From assembly GCA_009809945.1 (NCBI GenBank), contig WTPW01000864.1:165762-229761 (forward strand): a stretch of DNA of 64,000 bases, written 5' to 3'. Positions 1-11,887 of the stretch are shown here, one piece after another. The notes under the pieces were generated by a model that had not been told where the DNA came from, searched no databases, and saw only the letters and a program-made list of their open reading frames with translations. The position numbers and the translations under genes are program-made. The DNA comes from Gigaspora margarita. Taxonomy: Eukaryota > Glomeromycota > Glomeromycetes > Diversisporales > Gigasporaceae. Each line of letters starts with the position of its first letter. Positions within the stretch are counted from its first letter, which is position 1.

Positions 1-1046
1 AGTTGTATATTCTTTTTGGATATTTTAATTTTTGTATATAATTAATAGATTTATTATTCATATAATACTTATAGATTCCTGAAAGTGTTAAGAGAATTAG
101 AATGTGTTCATTAGAATTTTGGCTTTTATCCATTTTTTGTTCAGTCTTTTGATTAGTTATACAATCTTCTTTAGAAAATAGTTTAACTATTCCACCATAG
201 TTAATCGGTAATCCTTTATCATCAATATCTCTAACTAAATAATCGTTCCTATCCCTTGTAATAGTGAAAACGAAAGTAAATCCATGATTAGAAATTTCTG
301 TGAGATGTATTTTTTCAGATTTGTTCTTATAATTTTCCATAGATTTAAGGCTGATACAAGATATTGCTAATAATCTAAATTCTGATGGGTTAGTTGATTT
401 ATCTGACACAGTAACAGACCACCTAAATATATCTTCACGCCTAAACAATTCCATTTGCTTTTTAGTAAATTTATATTTGATAGAAAGAGCATTAGAAAGT
501 CTTCTGTATGATAATTTCTGGTCATCTATTAGGCATAGATCATTCTTTGATTGTATGCTATTCCTTAGCTTCCAATCGTTCTTTGATATTTTTGAATTTT
601 CAATATTATACATTTGCAATTCGAATTCTAAATTAAATCAACAATTGTAAAAAGTTTATCACTAATTAAATCATTTAATTAAACAGTTATTTCGCAAAAC
701 ATTTACCAAATCGTTCTTTTACTTCTTCTTCAACTTCTATTTCTTCATAATCATCTATTTCTTCCAATTTTTCATTTATTTTTTCTATTTTATCTTTTAC
801 ATCAATTTTTATAGATCTTTTTTCTAATACTTTTTCTACTTCTGCTGCTTCTTTTGATACTTTTTTTACTACTTTATTAATTACTTTTTTTACTACAAAT
901 TCAACTAAGAAGTCGCCTTCCGGACTAACTGCAAAATACTTTTCATCTTTGACTTTAGGTTCATTTTCATACACTTTGATTTCGGGTTTTTCTTCATCTT
1001 TGACTTCGACAATACTGTGTTCATTTTGACTAGTTGATGCTAACAT
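1..1046 (-). CDS. Glomeromycotina multigene-family protein, N-terminal part (runs off window)
   Basis: Two exons are visible on the minus strand: 1046-707 and 627 down to the window edge. The intron 706-628 has a GTAAAT donor and a TTTAG acceptor and joins in phase 1. Exon 1 reads to its own stop if unspliced, but splicing opens at least 209 further codons with no stop. Exon 1 (about 113 aa) is highly charged and Lys/Glu-rich, with FAVSPEGDFLVEF near residues 38-50 and a coiled-coil-like second half. Exon 2 contains stretches such as FRLLAISCISL, GFTFVFTITRD, DDKGLPINYGG and HILILLTLSGIYKYY. From memory this combination resembles a large lineage-expanded family of long, partly membrane-spanning proteins in Rhizophagus; the function is unknown and no membrane segment lies in the visible part. 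The start is the first ATG of the open frame. The gene model is solid, the family assignment moderate. Confidence 0.72.
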
Positions 1047-1189
1047 AATAAAATAATTGTTATCTTCTAAATATAATGTTCATGAATGCAAAAGTTTGTT
1101 GCGTCTAAATTATCAAAAATACTCGACACAATATTTACTGTGAAACTAGATATTATTACATCATTTCGCCCACGAATCGGTGATGATGT

Positions 1190-1410
1190 AATTGGTGAAT
1201 TGGTGTAATGGTGAATTGTCTAAATTTACCTGCTAATGCATCAGGATGATCTAATTTCAGGGGCTAATTTCAGTCATGTGCGGCTTCAGAATTCTGAAGT
1301 TACAACCGAAGTTACAACTTCAGTACCTAACAACAAGTACGTATGTAGGGGTAAATTGGTGTAATGGTGAATTGGTGAATTAGTGAATTGGCGAATTGGC
1401 GTAATAATTG
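1190..1410. repeat. GGTGAATT-type minisatellite
   Basis: Short degenerate units of the type GTAATGGTGAATTGGTGAATT occur in two clusters, about 1190-1215 and 1350-1410. They lie inside or next to the left arm of the inverted repeat listed at 1222-2700. No coding is evident. Confidence 0.6.
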
Positions 1411-2700
1411 ATGAAATTGGTAGAATTGTTGTTTATGCTTGAAGTTGAAATTGCTTAAAGTTGCCAATTTGGGTGTCTGAAGTTGCATTTGACTGAAGTT
1501 AGCCCTTGAATCTTGCACGCATTGGCGGTAATTTTAGGCAAGTGTAACGGCAGTGTGGACGCGAAATTGTGAAATATCAAAACGGTAAAAGGACAACAAT
1601 AAATAAATTCAAAATTTGGTTATGTAGCGATAGAGACTTCATTGACGTAAAAACTCCGTGTTTTAAAGCTACAATCAGATCTCTCTAAATGCATTGCGCA
1701 TTAGAGAGGTATTGCATTTTACGGAAGTAAAAATCTCTATATTCGTTAGGCCAAAATGACGACTTACAATTAAAGAACTTTTCATAGAACACGCATTTAG
1801 GGGTTGCATTATGTTTGAGGCTATAATTTGGTTCGAATTTAATATTTTAGTTTAGTTTACAATAAATATGTAAAATTTATAATTTGAGTTTCACAATCAT
1901 ACTTCAATTAGATTTTGTGCGATGCATCATATATTAATTTGGTATCCTTGATTTGGATTTTCGCGATAAGTTTTTTAATACATTAATAAGAGAAAAATTT
2001 TAAATCTTTGTAAATCAATAAATTCTATACGCTGTGTTATGTTTTGAGAACCGTTCATAAACTCTAGTAACATGTTCCATAAATACCACCTTTAAAACAT
2101 TTAGACAATTCCAGAATTGAGACGTAAGATTGCATTTTTCTGATGTGTTGATCTTGCAAAATATGACCGCTGTGAAAATAGCATGAACATATAATTGTTT
2201 AATTAGCTGTCCTTAAAGAATTTATGAAAATATCAACAATCAAAATATTGAAATATCATCAAGCATTTTATTTATCGTTAAATACGGATTTTCTTAAATG
2301 CAGATTCTATGAAAAACCCCTCTAAATACACTTCGTCACTTTGGACCCAACGAATATAATGCTTAGATTTTTATCTCCCTAAATGCAGGGTTGACAATGA
2401 GATGGAGCCAATGGAGCCCATGGAGCTTTGAATGGAGTCAATGGATACTAGTTTTTTCGGCTCATTCGTGTAACCACCAAGCACCATTGGCTCCATTGCC
2501 AACCTTGCTAAATGTAATACTCTCTAAATGTATATTTATACGGAAAAATATGGAGCAAAAAATTTTCCAAATATTTCCAAATATTCCAAAATTTTTAACA
2601 ATATAATATTGTCGTGCCCACCTGTCTGAAGTCGCACAAGACTGAAATTAGCCCCTGAAATTAGATCATCTTGCATGTAATTTTAGGCAAGTGTAACTTC
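1222..2700. mobile_element. Decayed inverted-repeat element
   Basis: An arm at about 1222-1300 (GATGATCTAATTTCAGGGGC, GCTAATTTCAGTC) recurs inverted at about 2620-2700. The interior holds TCTCTCTAAATGCA-type words (1671-1720, 2317-2400, 2520) related to the ends of the TA-flanked element at 22404. No open reading frame of note. Exact ends and target duplication were not resolved. Confidence 0.5.
2386..2512. mobile_element. Small hAT-like MITE
   Basis: Terminal inverted repeats GCAGGGTTGACAATGAGATG and, read inwards on the other strand, GCAAGGTTGGCAATGGAGCC enclose about 127 bp. CTAAATG-type words flank both sides, consistent with a target duplication of about 8 bp. It sits in the older inverted-repeat element. 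Confidence 0.55.
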
Positions 2701-2734
2701 AGGCGTCTGTGCAACTTAGGCAAGTGTAAACTTC

Positions 2735-3195
2735 AGGTCAGGGAACCCTCAATAATTTAGAAACCATTTTTTCGCAATTTTTATTGGATATCATAATTTA
2801 AAATAATATTACGCCTTTCTTAAGCTGGACGACAAATTTCATAAATTTGATTGGTTAACAACTTCCTACACCAATCACATTTGCATATTTGTTTGTGTAA
2901 TTCACGTGCACAAAAATTTTTGATCAGAAATGCAGAAATACTATTCCGATGGATCGGACGTATTGCAGGAATAAAGAACGGTATTCTTTGCCTCAAAAAT
3001 ACATTTAGCTTCTAATTTCTTAATATTCTAGCAGATAATAAATGAAATCTTGAATTAGATTCATTACAAATGCTAAATATAATGTATTTCAATCAAAAAT
3101 TAAATGAAATTTTTAATAACGCAATAAAAAAAAAATTTTTCCGTTAATCAACCCATTTTTTGCCATTTTTAAACTCAATTTTTAAGGGTCCCTAC
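2735..3195. mobile_element. Possible TIR element
   Basis: TCAGGGAACCCTCAATAATT at the left and, inverted, GTAGGGACCCTTAAAAATTG at the right suggest a degenerate terminal repeat about 460 bp apart. The interior is AT-rich and non-coding. Ends are approximate. Confidence 0.35.
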
Positions 3196-3244
3196 TTCAG
3201 GCCTACCGGTTAACGTGTCTTTGCACTTACCAAATGCTAATGTT

Positions 3245-3410
3245 AGGTAGGCTTCCGCATGGGCCGGGTAGGGCCGGGTACTAGTAGTACCCTAACCCTA
3301 CCCGTTTTTACACGGGCCCATTTGTCTAATCCCTACCCTTATCCTAGGGCTCAGTTTTCAATGCCGTGCCCGGTCCATTAGGCTACGGGTACCCTTTGTA
3401 CTGTCCACGG
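3245..3410. repeat. GC-rich hAT-like fragment
   Basis: A block rich in CCCTACCC, GGGCCGGGTA and CCCGTGG words stands out from the surrounding AT-rich DNA. Similar subterminal word repetition is typical of hAT MITEs, and the left edge TAGGCTTCCGCATGGG could be a terminal repeat. No matching right end was found, so it is listed as a fragment. Nothing further was seen up to 3907. Confidence 0.35.
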
Positions 3411-4398
3411 GCCTCAATTATTATTGCCCAAAAATGTAACTATCGATTTTCTATGTAATTAAGTGTAGTTTATTCAATATTTTTAAGATATGCGATCCTC
3501 TTTATATTCTTTTAGTACAAATCAGATTATTATAAAGATCTAAATATGTAAAATTCTTAAGGGTTTCAAAATTAAAACCATAGAATCTTATTTTATTTTT
3601 CCGATTTATAATTCAACATAGTAAAAACGCTATTTAAAAAATCCTACTTATTTCGAAATATGCAACTTATTTGGTAATTTTGAAACCCCTCTATATATCT
3701 ATTGCCTTAAAATTAAAATCACTATTGAAATCAATAGTTGTAGTAGTAGTATTCTTATAAATGATTTTATTGCAAATAAATTTCATCAAGACATAAAATC
3801 TTCAGAGTTGCTAGTTTGTTTTTTAAAGGGTTATCTATGTTAACAGGTTCACTGTAGTTATCCGTTGAGTTATTCATATTAACATTCTTATTGTGACTAT
3901 CTGTAGGGTCACTCATAGGATTCAGAATGGGCTGGGTTTTTCTAAATTTAAGCCCAAGCCCAAAAAAATTTATAAACCCAAGCCTGTGCCTGGCCCAGTA
4001 AAAAGTTACAGGTTTGGGCCAGGTCAGGTCACTTCAAATTATAACCCAGCCCAACCTAACCTGACCTGGTCTGGTGATTATATAAAGAAGGTAAATGCTT
4101 GAGAAATTTATTTATATACTTCAAAGTACTTTTGGAAATGTAACATTTCACAAAAAATCACTGCAAAAGCTCTAGATATTCATAAGGTAGCTGTGCAATA
4201 TAGTTGACTAAAACCAGGAACAGAGGGCAGTAGGTTATATTGAAGATTTAATTGATAAATTATATTTATTGAATTGAATTTACAAGCATACACCAATGCA
4301 TAAATTATCTCTAAAAGAAGTTCATGAATAAGAGCCATGATACTGTATGTAAGGTCAATGGCATCAATTATTATAATTATTGAATTATATGTGTATAA

Positions 4399-4780
4399 TT
4401 AATTACCAATCCGGATAAGATCAGCACTATAGCTATATTATTACTATATTTGGAATTGGGAATAAACAAATATATAAACAATATATTAGTAAATCTGATG
4501 ATAACCCTTATAAAAAGTTTTTTTGCACTAAGTAAATATTATTTTTGGTTCTAAGTAAAGTTGTAAAACAGGTTCTTGTATATCTACTAGTAAAATACCA
4601 TTAAAATCGGACCTGTAAATAAGAAGATATGAATAAAAATGTCTTTAAAATTCTTTAAATTATATAAAAATTTTATATATACAGGCCTGATTCAGATTTC
4701 ATACTATATTTTTTATATATTTGTTTTGCCCCAATTCTAAATATAGAAATATTGCTGATCTTATTTGAATTGGCAATTAA
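4399..4780. mobile_element. MITE family A, copy 1
   Basis: Terminal repeats TTAATTACCAATCCGGATAA and, inverted, TTAATTGCCAATTCAAATAA enclose about 380 bp. Further copies are at 14824-15203 and 20722-21409. The ends lie in TTAA, so the target duplication may be TTAA or TA. Confidence 0.8.
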
Positions 4781-6589
4781 ATTATAAATATGCTATAATA
4801 ATTAAATGATATAAAATGTAAAACATATTACTATAAATCATATTACAATAATTCAGATCTATGCTATTTCACAAAGTAATTTATCAACAAGATTAATTTA
4901 CTGATGATTTCTGTTTTCATAAATTCTAGAACAAATTTGTTTTCTGAAATTCCTTTAGTTTTGTCTTATAAATCATCTTGTTCTTTAAAAATTACATTGC
5001 TATTTTTAGAATGAATTTTCAAAGACAACAAAGTATTAGATAGTTTTTAGAATGAAACTAAAAAAACTTTGAAAAAAGCAAATTTTTAGTTTGTTCCAAA
5101 ATTTATATGCAATTGTAGTTTGCCAACAAATTGTTTTTAAAAATTGCACTAATCTTAACTCTAACTCTAAGCTCAACCCTAATGACAATAACCAGAATTG
5201 CTTTATTAGTAAAATGAATTTTTGGTGAAGTAATCTAATGAAAATGTAATGACTAATTAGACCTATAAAAAAGTAGACAGATATCAAGCTATTTGCTTCA
5301 ATTATAGAGCTTTAACATAAACAAATTTAGAATTTTAATGCATAGGCGTTTAATAGAAATTTGTGCTTGCTTAATATATCAAAAAAATTTCAAATCTTTA
5401 ATTATATTTTATTGTACAATGCGATATTATATATATTAGAATTACAACAAAGTTGCAATCCTGAAAATGCACATTAAAACAAAACAAAAAAGATTTATAA
5501 TCATGTCACAAACTATATCTTCAAAATGGCTATATACCTTGTTTTACTTTTACGAAATACTGCTTCTGGTTTAAAAAAATATAAAGGCATGCTGTAGATA
5601 TTAAAAATATTATAGCATGCCTGTGGGCAGTGTTGTCACCAAACATAGTCTAAGCTATTTTGGGCAAACCAGACATTTTTAATTACTGTTTGAAGTTTGT
5701 GTCTGAATTATGTTTAGGTAAATTGATTGTCAGTAGTCCTTGTCTGTACAATAATTGTCAGACATTGACATATAGTAAACATGGACATTATCTAATATCT
5801 GAAATTTTTTATTGATTATTTTTTTATATTCTAAAGTGTGAATTTTTTAATTGAAATAGACATTCATTTGACCTATAAACACACCTCATTTCCAGGTTTA
5901 ATTAGATGTACAACTTTAATAACAAATAGTTCTGAGACAAAACTTTGAGAAGATTAGCAATAAGGTTCAAAGAACAAAGCTATAGAGTGGTATTTGTATT
6001 TTATTCAAAAAATTTATCTGTTAAATTTAACAATAGGTCCTCACAAATTAAGTAGAAAATGGAATTAAAATAGATAAGGGAACCTATTTTTTTGAATGTA
6101 CAATATAAAAAACAAACTCTGTAATCTTATTTTTGTATTTAATAAGATCATTTTACGTTAAAACTTTCAAAGAATAAAAGAGAGGTTGACTCATTTATTT
6201 AAAAAAGTGTGTCTCAATTTTTTGTATATTAAATATATATATTATATATGAAAAATTTTTTTGCATATACAATGTAAAAGATGATTCTGTAATCTTATTT
6301 TCGTAATAAATAAAAATTGTTTTTCATTAAACCTTTTGATAAAAAAAAGTGTATTCACCTATTTATCTAAAAAAATGTGACTCTTATGCACTATGTATAC
6401 ATACTTATATTATTAATTACTTAAAAATCATTTACTAATTAAAAAATAATATAATTACATATAATTTTGATTTATATAGTATATCGTATATTCCAATGAA
6501 GCATGCTAGTTAAGACAAAAACCTAGTAAAAATTATTTTTTAGAATCTTGTTGCAGGGAATCACGTAATTGATAATTTCAAATTGCAAA

Positions 6590-7035
6590 CCTCTAACGAT
6601 ATAGCAAATCACCATAAAACACCAAGCGAACTTACCATGAAATGATATAGAAACTCACTATGAAATGGTATAAAAACTCACTATAAAATAACATAAAGAA
6701 ACTTATCATGAAATAACATCAAGAAACTCACTATAAAACAATATAGAAAAATATCACAAGTCTGCTGCAGAAAACTCACCATAAAATGACGTAGAAAAAT
6801 TCTATGAGAGCATTAATATATATAATACTAACTAAAAAAAAGATCTAGTTTTCAATTCAATGAAATTAAGATCTCTACTTATTAACAAGTAATACCAACA
6901 AGCAACAATGACTATTCTTGTAAATGATAGCTCTTGACTTTTGTAAAAAATGACTCCTACTATGAACAATAATTCCTGCAAAATACCTAACGATTCCTGC
7001 AAAATACCTAATTATTCTTGCAAAATACCTAATAC
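6590..7035. repeat. Two degenerate minisatellites
   Basis: About 6590-6800 carries imperfect units of roughly 27-31 bp around ACTCACTATAAAAT. About 6965-7035 carries three units around ATTCCTGCAAAATACCTAA. Both lie inside the inner hAT element and are non-coding. Confidence 0.6.
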
Positions 7036-7141
7036 TATAAAAAAATTGATTAGTACTTAATAAAAAAAAACTAAAAAAAACAAAAAATACTTATCTTAAA
7101 TACCGATCTGTATAACTAGTAATATCATGATTTTTTATTAT

Positions 7142-7459
7142 TACCGTATATTCCCAAAAATAAGCAATCTTTTTTGGAGCAAAAATTACACAAAAAAGCG
7201 GGGTGTTGCTTATTTTCAAATCGTTAAATTTTTTGAAAAATTGAAAACGTACTAATAAAAAGTTATCCAAATAACGTGAAATTTTTATTATAAGTGTATT
7301 TTTGTGTTCTGAACAAGTTTACTTAATAGCACTTTTGAGATTTACTTAGTAAAATTTAGACTTTTATATGTAGCAACTGCTAACGCGTTTTTGAGATTTT
7401 TGAAAAAAATCAGGGGGTTTCTTATTTTCAGAGTAGCTTATTTTCGGGAATATACGGTA
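7142..7459. mobile_element. MITE family C, copy 1
   Basis: A near-perfect terminal repeat TACCGTATATTCCCAAAAAT, inverted TACCGTATATTCCCGAAAAT, encloses 318 bp and includes the TA target. A second AATAAGC word lies next to each end. TA target and TIR suggest a Tc1/mariner-type MITE. Other copies: 39860, 42569, 47692. Confidence 0.82.
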
Positions 7460-8108
7460 ATGATAAAAAAACTTTGTATATGGTGTTGTTTTATCTACAG
7501 TAGTTAATGATACCATTTATGAATAGTGTGTTTTAAAAGCATATTATCTCTAAAAATTATTGAAATTATCAATTTAGAAGTTTAATTTAAATAAAAACCG
7601 AATATAACTATCCACTCTATTCACTGGACATAACTGGCCTTGTCTGGTCTGAGTCTAAATCTGGTCTAGTCCAGTCTGAGTTTGGGTTTGGTCTGAGTAA
7701 CAACACTGCCTATGGGAGGCCCACAGGCCCATTTCCAAAATCCAACCCAAGCTTAGTATTTAATAAACCTAGTATAAATCTGAATCACTTTTAAACAAGT
7801 CAAAATATTGAATCTAGTTTTGACTAAAGCTGCAGATATTAGAATATCAATGAACATATACTATGACATTTGACGTGATATATGTGATGTGACATTTAAT
7901 ATGATTATATATAAATTTTATATGATGTAAAGAGTGACATATTACCTTGACCTTCTAAATATCTGTATCTCTAGACTTGATCCAAACCTGGCCCAACCTG
8001 CAAATCCATGGGTTTAACACAGCTATTCTGAACCCTAGTTACTCATTTTAGCAAAAACAGAATTGTTTTTCTTGGTATTTAATAGATATTAACATTAGTA
8101 AATTTTTT

Positions 8109-8700
8109 TTTTTTTGACTTTACAACCATGCGCTACTTTATTAGATATTTAAGTACAAGTACAAATAATGTTCTAACTATTATATAGGCTACTACCTAGC
8201 ATTCCATCAATGCCCAAGTAGGGTTGTTGCACTGAGCCTTATTCCTCTCAGCAAGCTCAGATCGCAGTCCGGACACGCCGCTACGAGTTCTTGAAATATC
8301 CTTTCAGACTTCGGCCTCTCAATACGCCTCGTGACTTTGGTTATTCAAATTGGTATTCTAACTTAGGAACGATCCTGAGGTTTTGATCCTGACTACTTGC
8401 AGCGTCGCTCTACAACGTCTGTTATTCGATGGTGTGACCATACGTAGATGAGGATACAACTGGCCACACGTGCACTTTTGGTGCCTATTTTAAGTAGTCC
8501 GCCCGAAGGTTCTACACCAGCTACAATACCTGCAACTCGCTACAGAAATTGCCTATTCAAACTCTCTGATCTACGCTAATATCTCCCAATATGGTAGGAC
8601 CCGCAACATAAAATTACGATTTCGCCGCTACCAGAAATCGAATCAGCAACCTTCCAATTTGCATCCTTGGAGCATAACCACTATGCTATCGACCCGGAGG
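8109..8700 (-). mobile_element. tRNA-derived SINE with central domain (SINE-2)
   Basis: Read on the minus strand, the 5' end at 8700 is tRNA-like, with an A-box-like TAGCATAGTGGTTATGC and a B-box-like GATTCGATTTC. The 3' end is a poly(A) tract (T run at 8101-8115 on the plus strand). A perfect 17-bp target duplication, acattagtaaatttttt, flanks it (8092-8108 and 8701-8717), showing insertion through an RNA intermediate. Positions about 8447-8590 match the middle of the Leu-like SINEs at 13721-13866 and 44448-44596, while head and tail differ. It is far more GC-rich than its surroundings. It should be mobilised in trans by a LINE; none is visible here. Confidence 0.88.
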
Positions 8701-8772
8701 ACATTAGTAAATTTTTTACTTTCAGTAAATATAACTCTAATATACCATTAGTTTTTTGCCAACTTTATTATA

Positions 8773-9822
8773 TTAGTCAAAGAATATGTCATATCTGTTG
8801 ATATATGAGTATTAGTTCATAATAAAAATTATAATAAAAACATATAAATTTATTATAAACTTAAGCCAAACATTCTTTTCAGCTTACAGATTAACTTTTT
8901 TTCAAATTTTGGGATTAAGCATATTGAGAATAGTAGATTATGATTATTTAGAGCACTTTTTTAAAATTTTGCAAAATTTGCAAATTTGTTTGATAAAATT
9001 TTTAATAAGAAAACATTTTCTAATTTTAAAACTACAATTATATGCAAAAAAAATTTTGTGCTAAACAACTTTACTTAGGCGACAGAAGTAGGTTACCTTG
9101 TAAGAAAAATGTGTTATCTATGTACTAAAGTTAAAATTTATCATATTTCTTGATTAAACTTTTTTTTTATTAGGTAATCTTCTTCAGGCTCTTAAACAAA
9201 GTTGTTTGGCATGTAATTTTACATTATATTTAAAATTGAAACGTGTTTTTTAGACCTTTACTAAGTAAAAAATGGATTTAAAGTTCAAAAAAAAATTTTT
9301 TTTAAAAAATAATTTTTTTTTGAACTTTAAACCCATTTTTCACTAGTAAAAGGTTCAAAAAATGTGTTTTAATTTTAAATATAATGTAAAATTACATGCT
9401 GAACAACTTTGTTTAAGAGCCCGAAGTAGATTACCTAGTAAAGAAAAAAGTTTAATCAAGAAATATGATAAATTTTAACTTTAGTACATAGATAACCCAT
9501 TTTTCTTACAAGATAATCTACTTCCGTCACCTAAGTAAAGTTGTTTAGCACAAAATTTTACATATAATTGTAGTTTTAAAATTGGAAATGCTTTTTTATT
9601 AAAAATTTTATCAAACAAATTTGCAAATTTTGCTAAATTTTAAAAAAGTGCTCTAAATAACTATAATCTACTATTCTCAATATGCTTAATCCTAAATTTT
9701 GAAAAAAAGTTAATCTGTAAGCTGAAAAAAATGGTTGGCTTAAAGTTTGTAGTAAATTTATATGTTTTAATTATAATTTTTACTATTATTTATCACTCAG
9801 TGTGACATGCATCCTGACTGAT
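8773..9822. mobile_element. Foldback element family B, copy 1
   Basis: A near-perfect inverted repeat of about 1.05 kb with its centre near 9305. Each arm is about 500 bp and there is almost no loop, so a transcript would form a long hairpin. The outer ends resemble TAGTCAAAGAATATGTC. Related copies are at 45330-46165 and a lone arm at 30918-31077. No coding capacity. Confidence 0.85.
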
Positions 9823-9830
9823 ATATACTT

Positions 9831-9960
9831 ACTAGATTGGTACTTTATATATTAGTACTTTAATATTTTAGTATATAGTACTTTAGTGTGTTGGTACTTT
9901 AGTACATTGGTACTTTAGTGCAATAGTACTTTAATACATTAGTATTTTAATGCTTGATAG
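9831..9960. repeat. TTGGTACTTTAGTACA minisatellite
   Basis: Roughly eight imperfect 15-17 bp units built on TTAGTACATTGGTACTT; a few more occur at 10195-10235. From 9960 to 10957 there is only AT-rich DNA with no gene. Confidence 0.75.
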
Positions 9961-10957
9961 TAATACCACTGAAATTGATTTTTAAAAAAGGCCTATTTCG
10001 TCTTCATTAGAGAAAATTAAAATTTTTTATAAGAAAAAGCAAATAAAATTTATATAAATATGTTCTTTATAATTTCATCTATCCAAAAAAGTATCAAATA
10101 ATTTGTCTTTTAAATAAAATAGATCAAAAACAATTTTATCTTCAAATTTTAATTTCAGGTTTTAGAATTCAAAATAAATTCATCCTCATGTATAATGCTT
10201 GGTACTTAGTTCATTAGTACTTTAGTGTATTGGTAATCTCAAAAGTTGGGCATTAACAATTTAGAATATTGGATGATAGCAATTTAGTATATTACATATT
10301 GGTTATTGTTATTAGCAATTATTAGGTTAAATTTTTTTAAAACCAAAAAATTATTAATTTGTATATATATGTTTACCATGCACTGGATTATAATTAGTTA
10401 TTGGATACATGAATATTTTAATAGAGTACTTGTAAGCCAAAAGTGCAGAGTAGTGATATTACTTTAGCTCTACCCATCTTTGTAAAGACTTAGTACTTGG
10501 AGCTCTTAACCTTATCTGAGGGTTCAAAAATCAATATCCTGGTCCAGCTCTTGTAGTACTACCTATAGGTAGCCCAGGCCTATATAAAAGCCAATGTTAG
10601 AATTATCTTTAGTTAGTTAATTTATATTTGGTAATTACAAATCACAGGACTTTGGTAGATATTTATGAACTTACTTAATTATAAGTTAATTTTATAATAC
10701 TAGCCAAATTCCAAATTTTCTGTATCTTTAACCAGCTTTACTTATTTATACTAGTGATACAAACTCCTAAAAAAAGAAAAATTAAAGCATGTAATAATTG
10801 CATTAAGGAATATTTTTTTTGATTTAATTAGGTATTGTATGCTATATAATTTAGTTAGCTAAGTTAGTTGAAAAAATATTAGCTAATAGCTTGCTAAAGT
10901 TAACCAATCAAGCTAATTTAGTCATAGTTGGCTTAGTCTATTACAATATTAAATTAG

Positions 10958-11887
<930 letters not shown>

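Larger units (their letters stand above)
5628..7708. mobile_element. Inner hAT-like element
   Basis: It begins CAGTGTTGTCACCAAAC and ends, inverted, CAGTGTTGTTACTCAGACC. Flanks are CCTGTGGG (5620-5627) and CCTATGGG (7709-7716), an 8-bp duplication with one mismatch. CAGTG-starting termini are common in hAT elements. Length 2.08 kb including a nested family C MITE (7142-7459). No transposase frame is recognisable, so it is probably non-autonomous. Confidence 0.75.
3916..8037. mobile_element. Outer hAT-like non-autonomous element with nested insertions
   Basis: The element starts TAGGATTCAGAATGGG and ends, inverted, TAGGGTTCAGAATAG. It is flanked by GTCACTCA (3908-3915) and GTTACTCA (8038-8045), an 8-bp target duplication with one mismatch. 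Subterminal GGGCCAGGT/CCTGACCTGG words occur at both ends (3935-4100, 7985-8025). No transposase frame remains. Inside are a TTAA-flanked MITE (4399-4780) and a second hAT element (5628-7708). The 8-bp duplication and TIR style are the basis for the hAT call. Confidence 0.72.
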
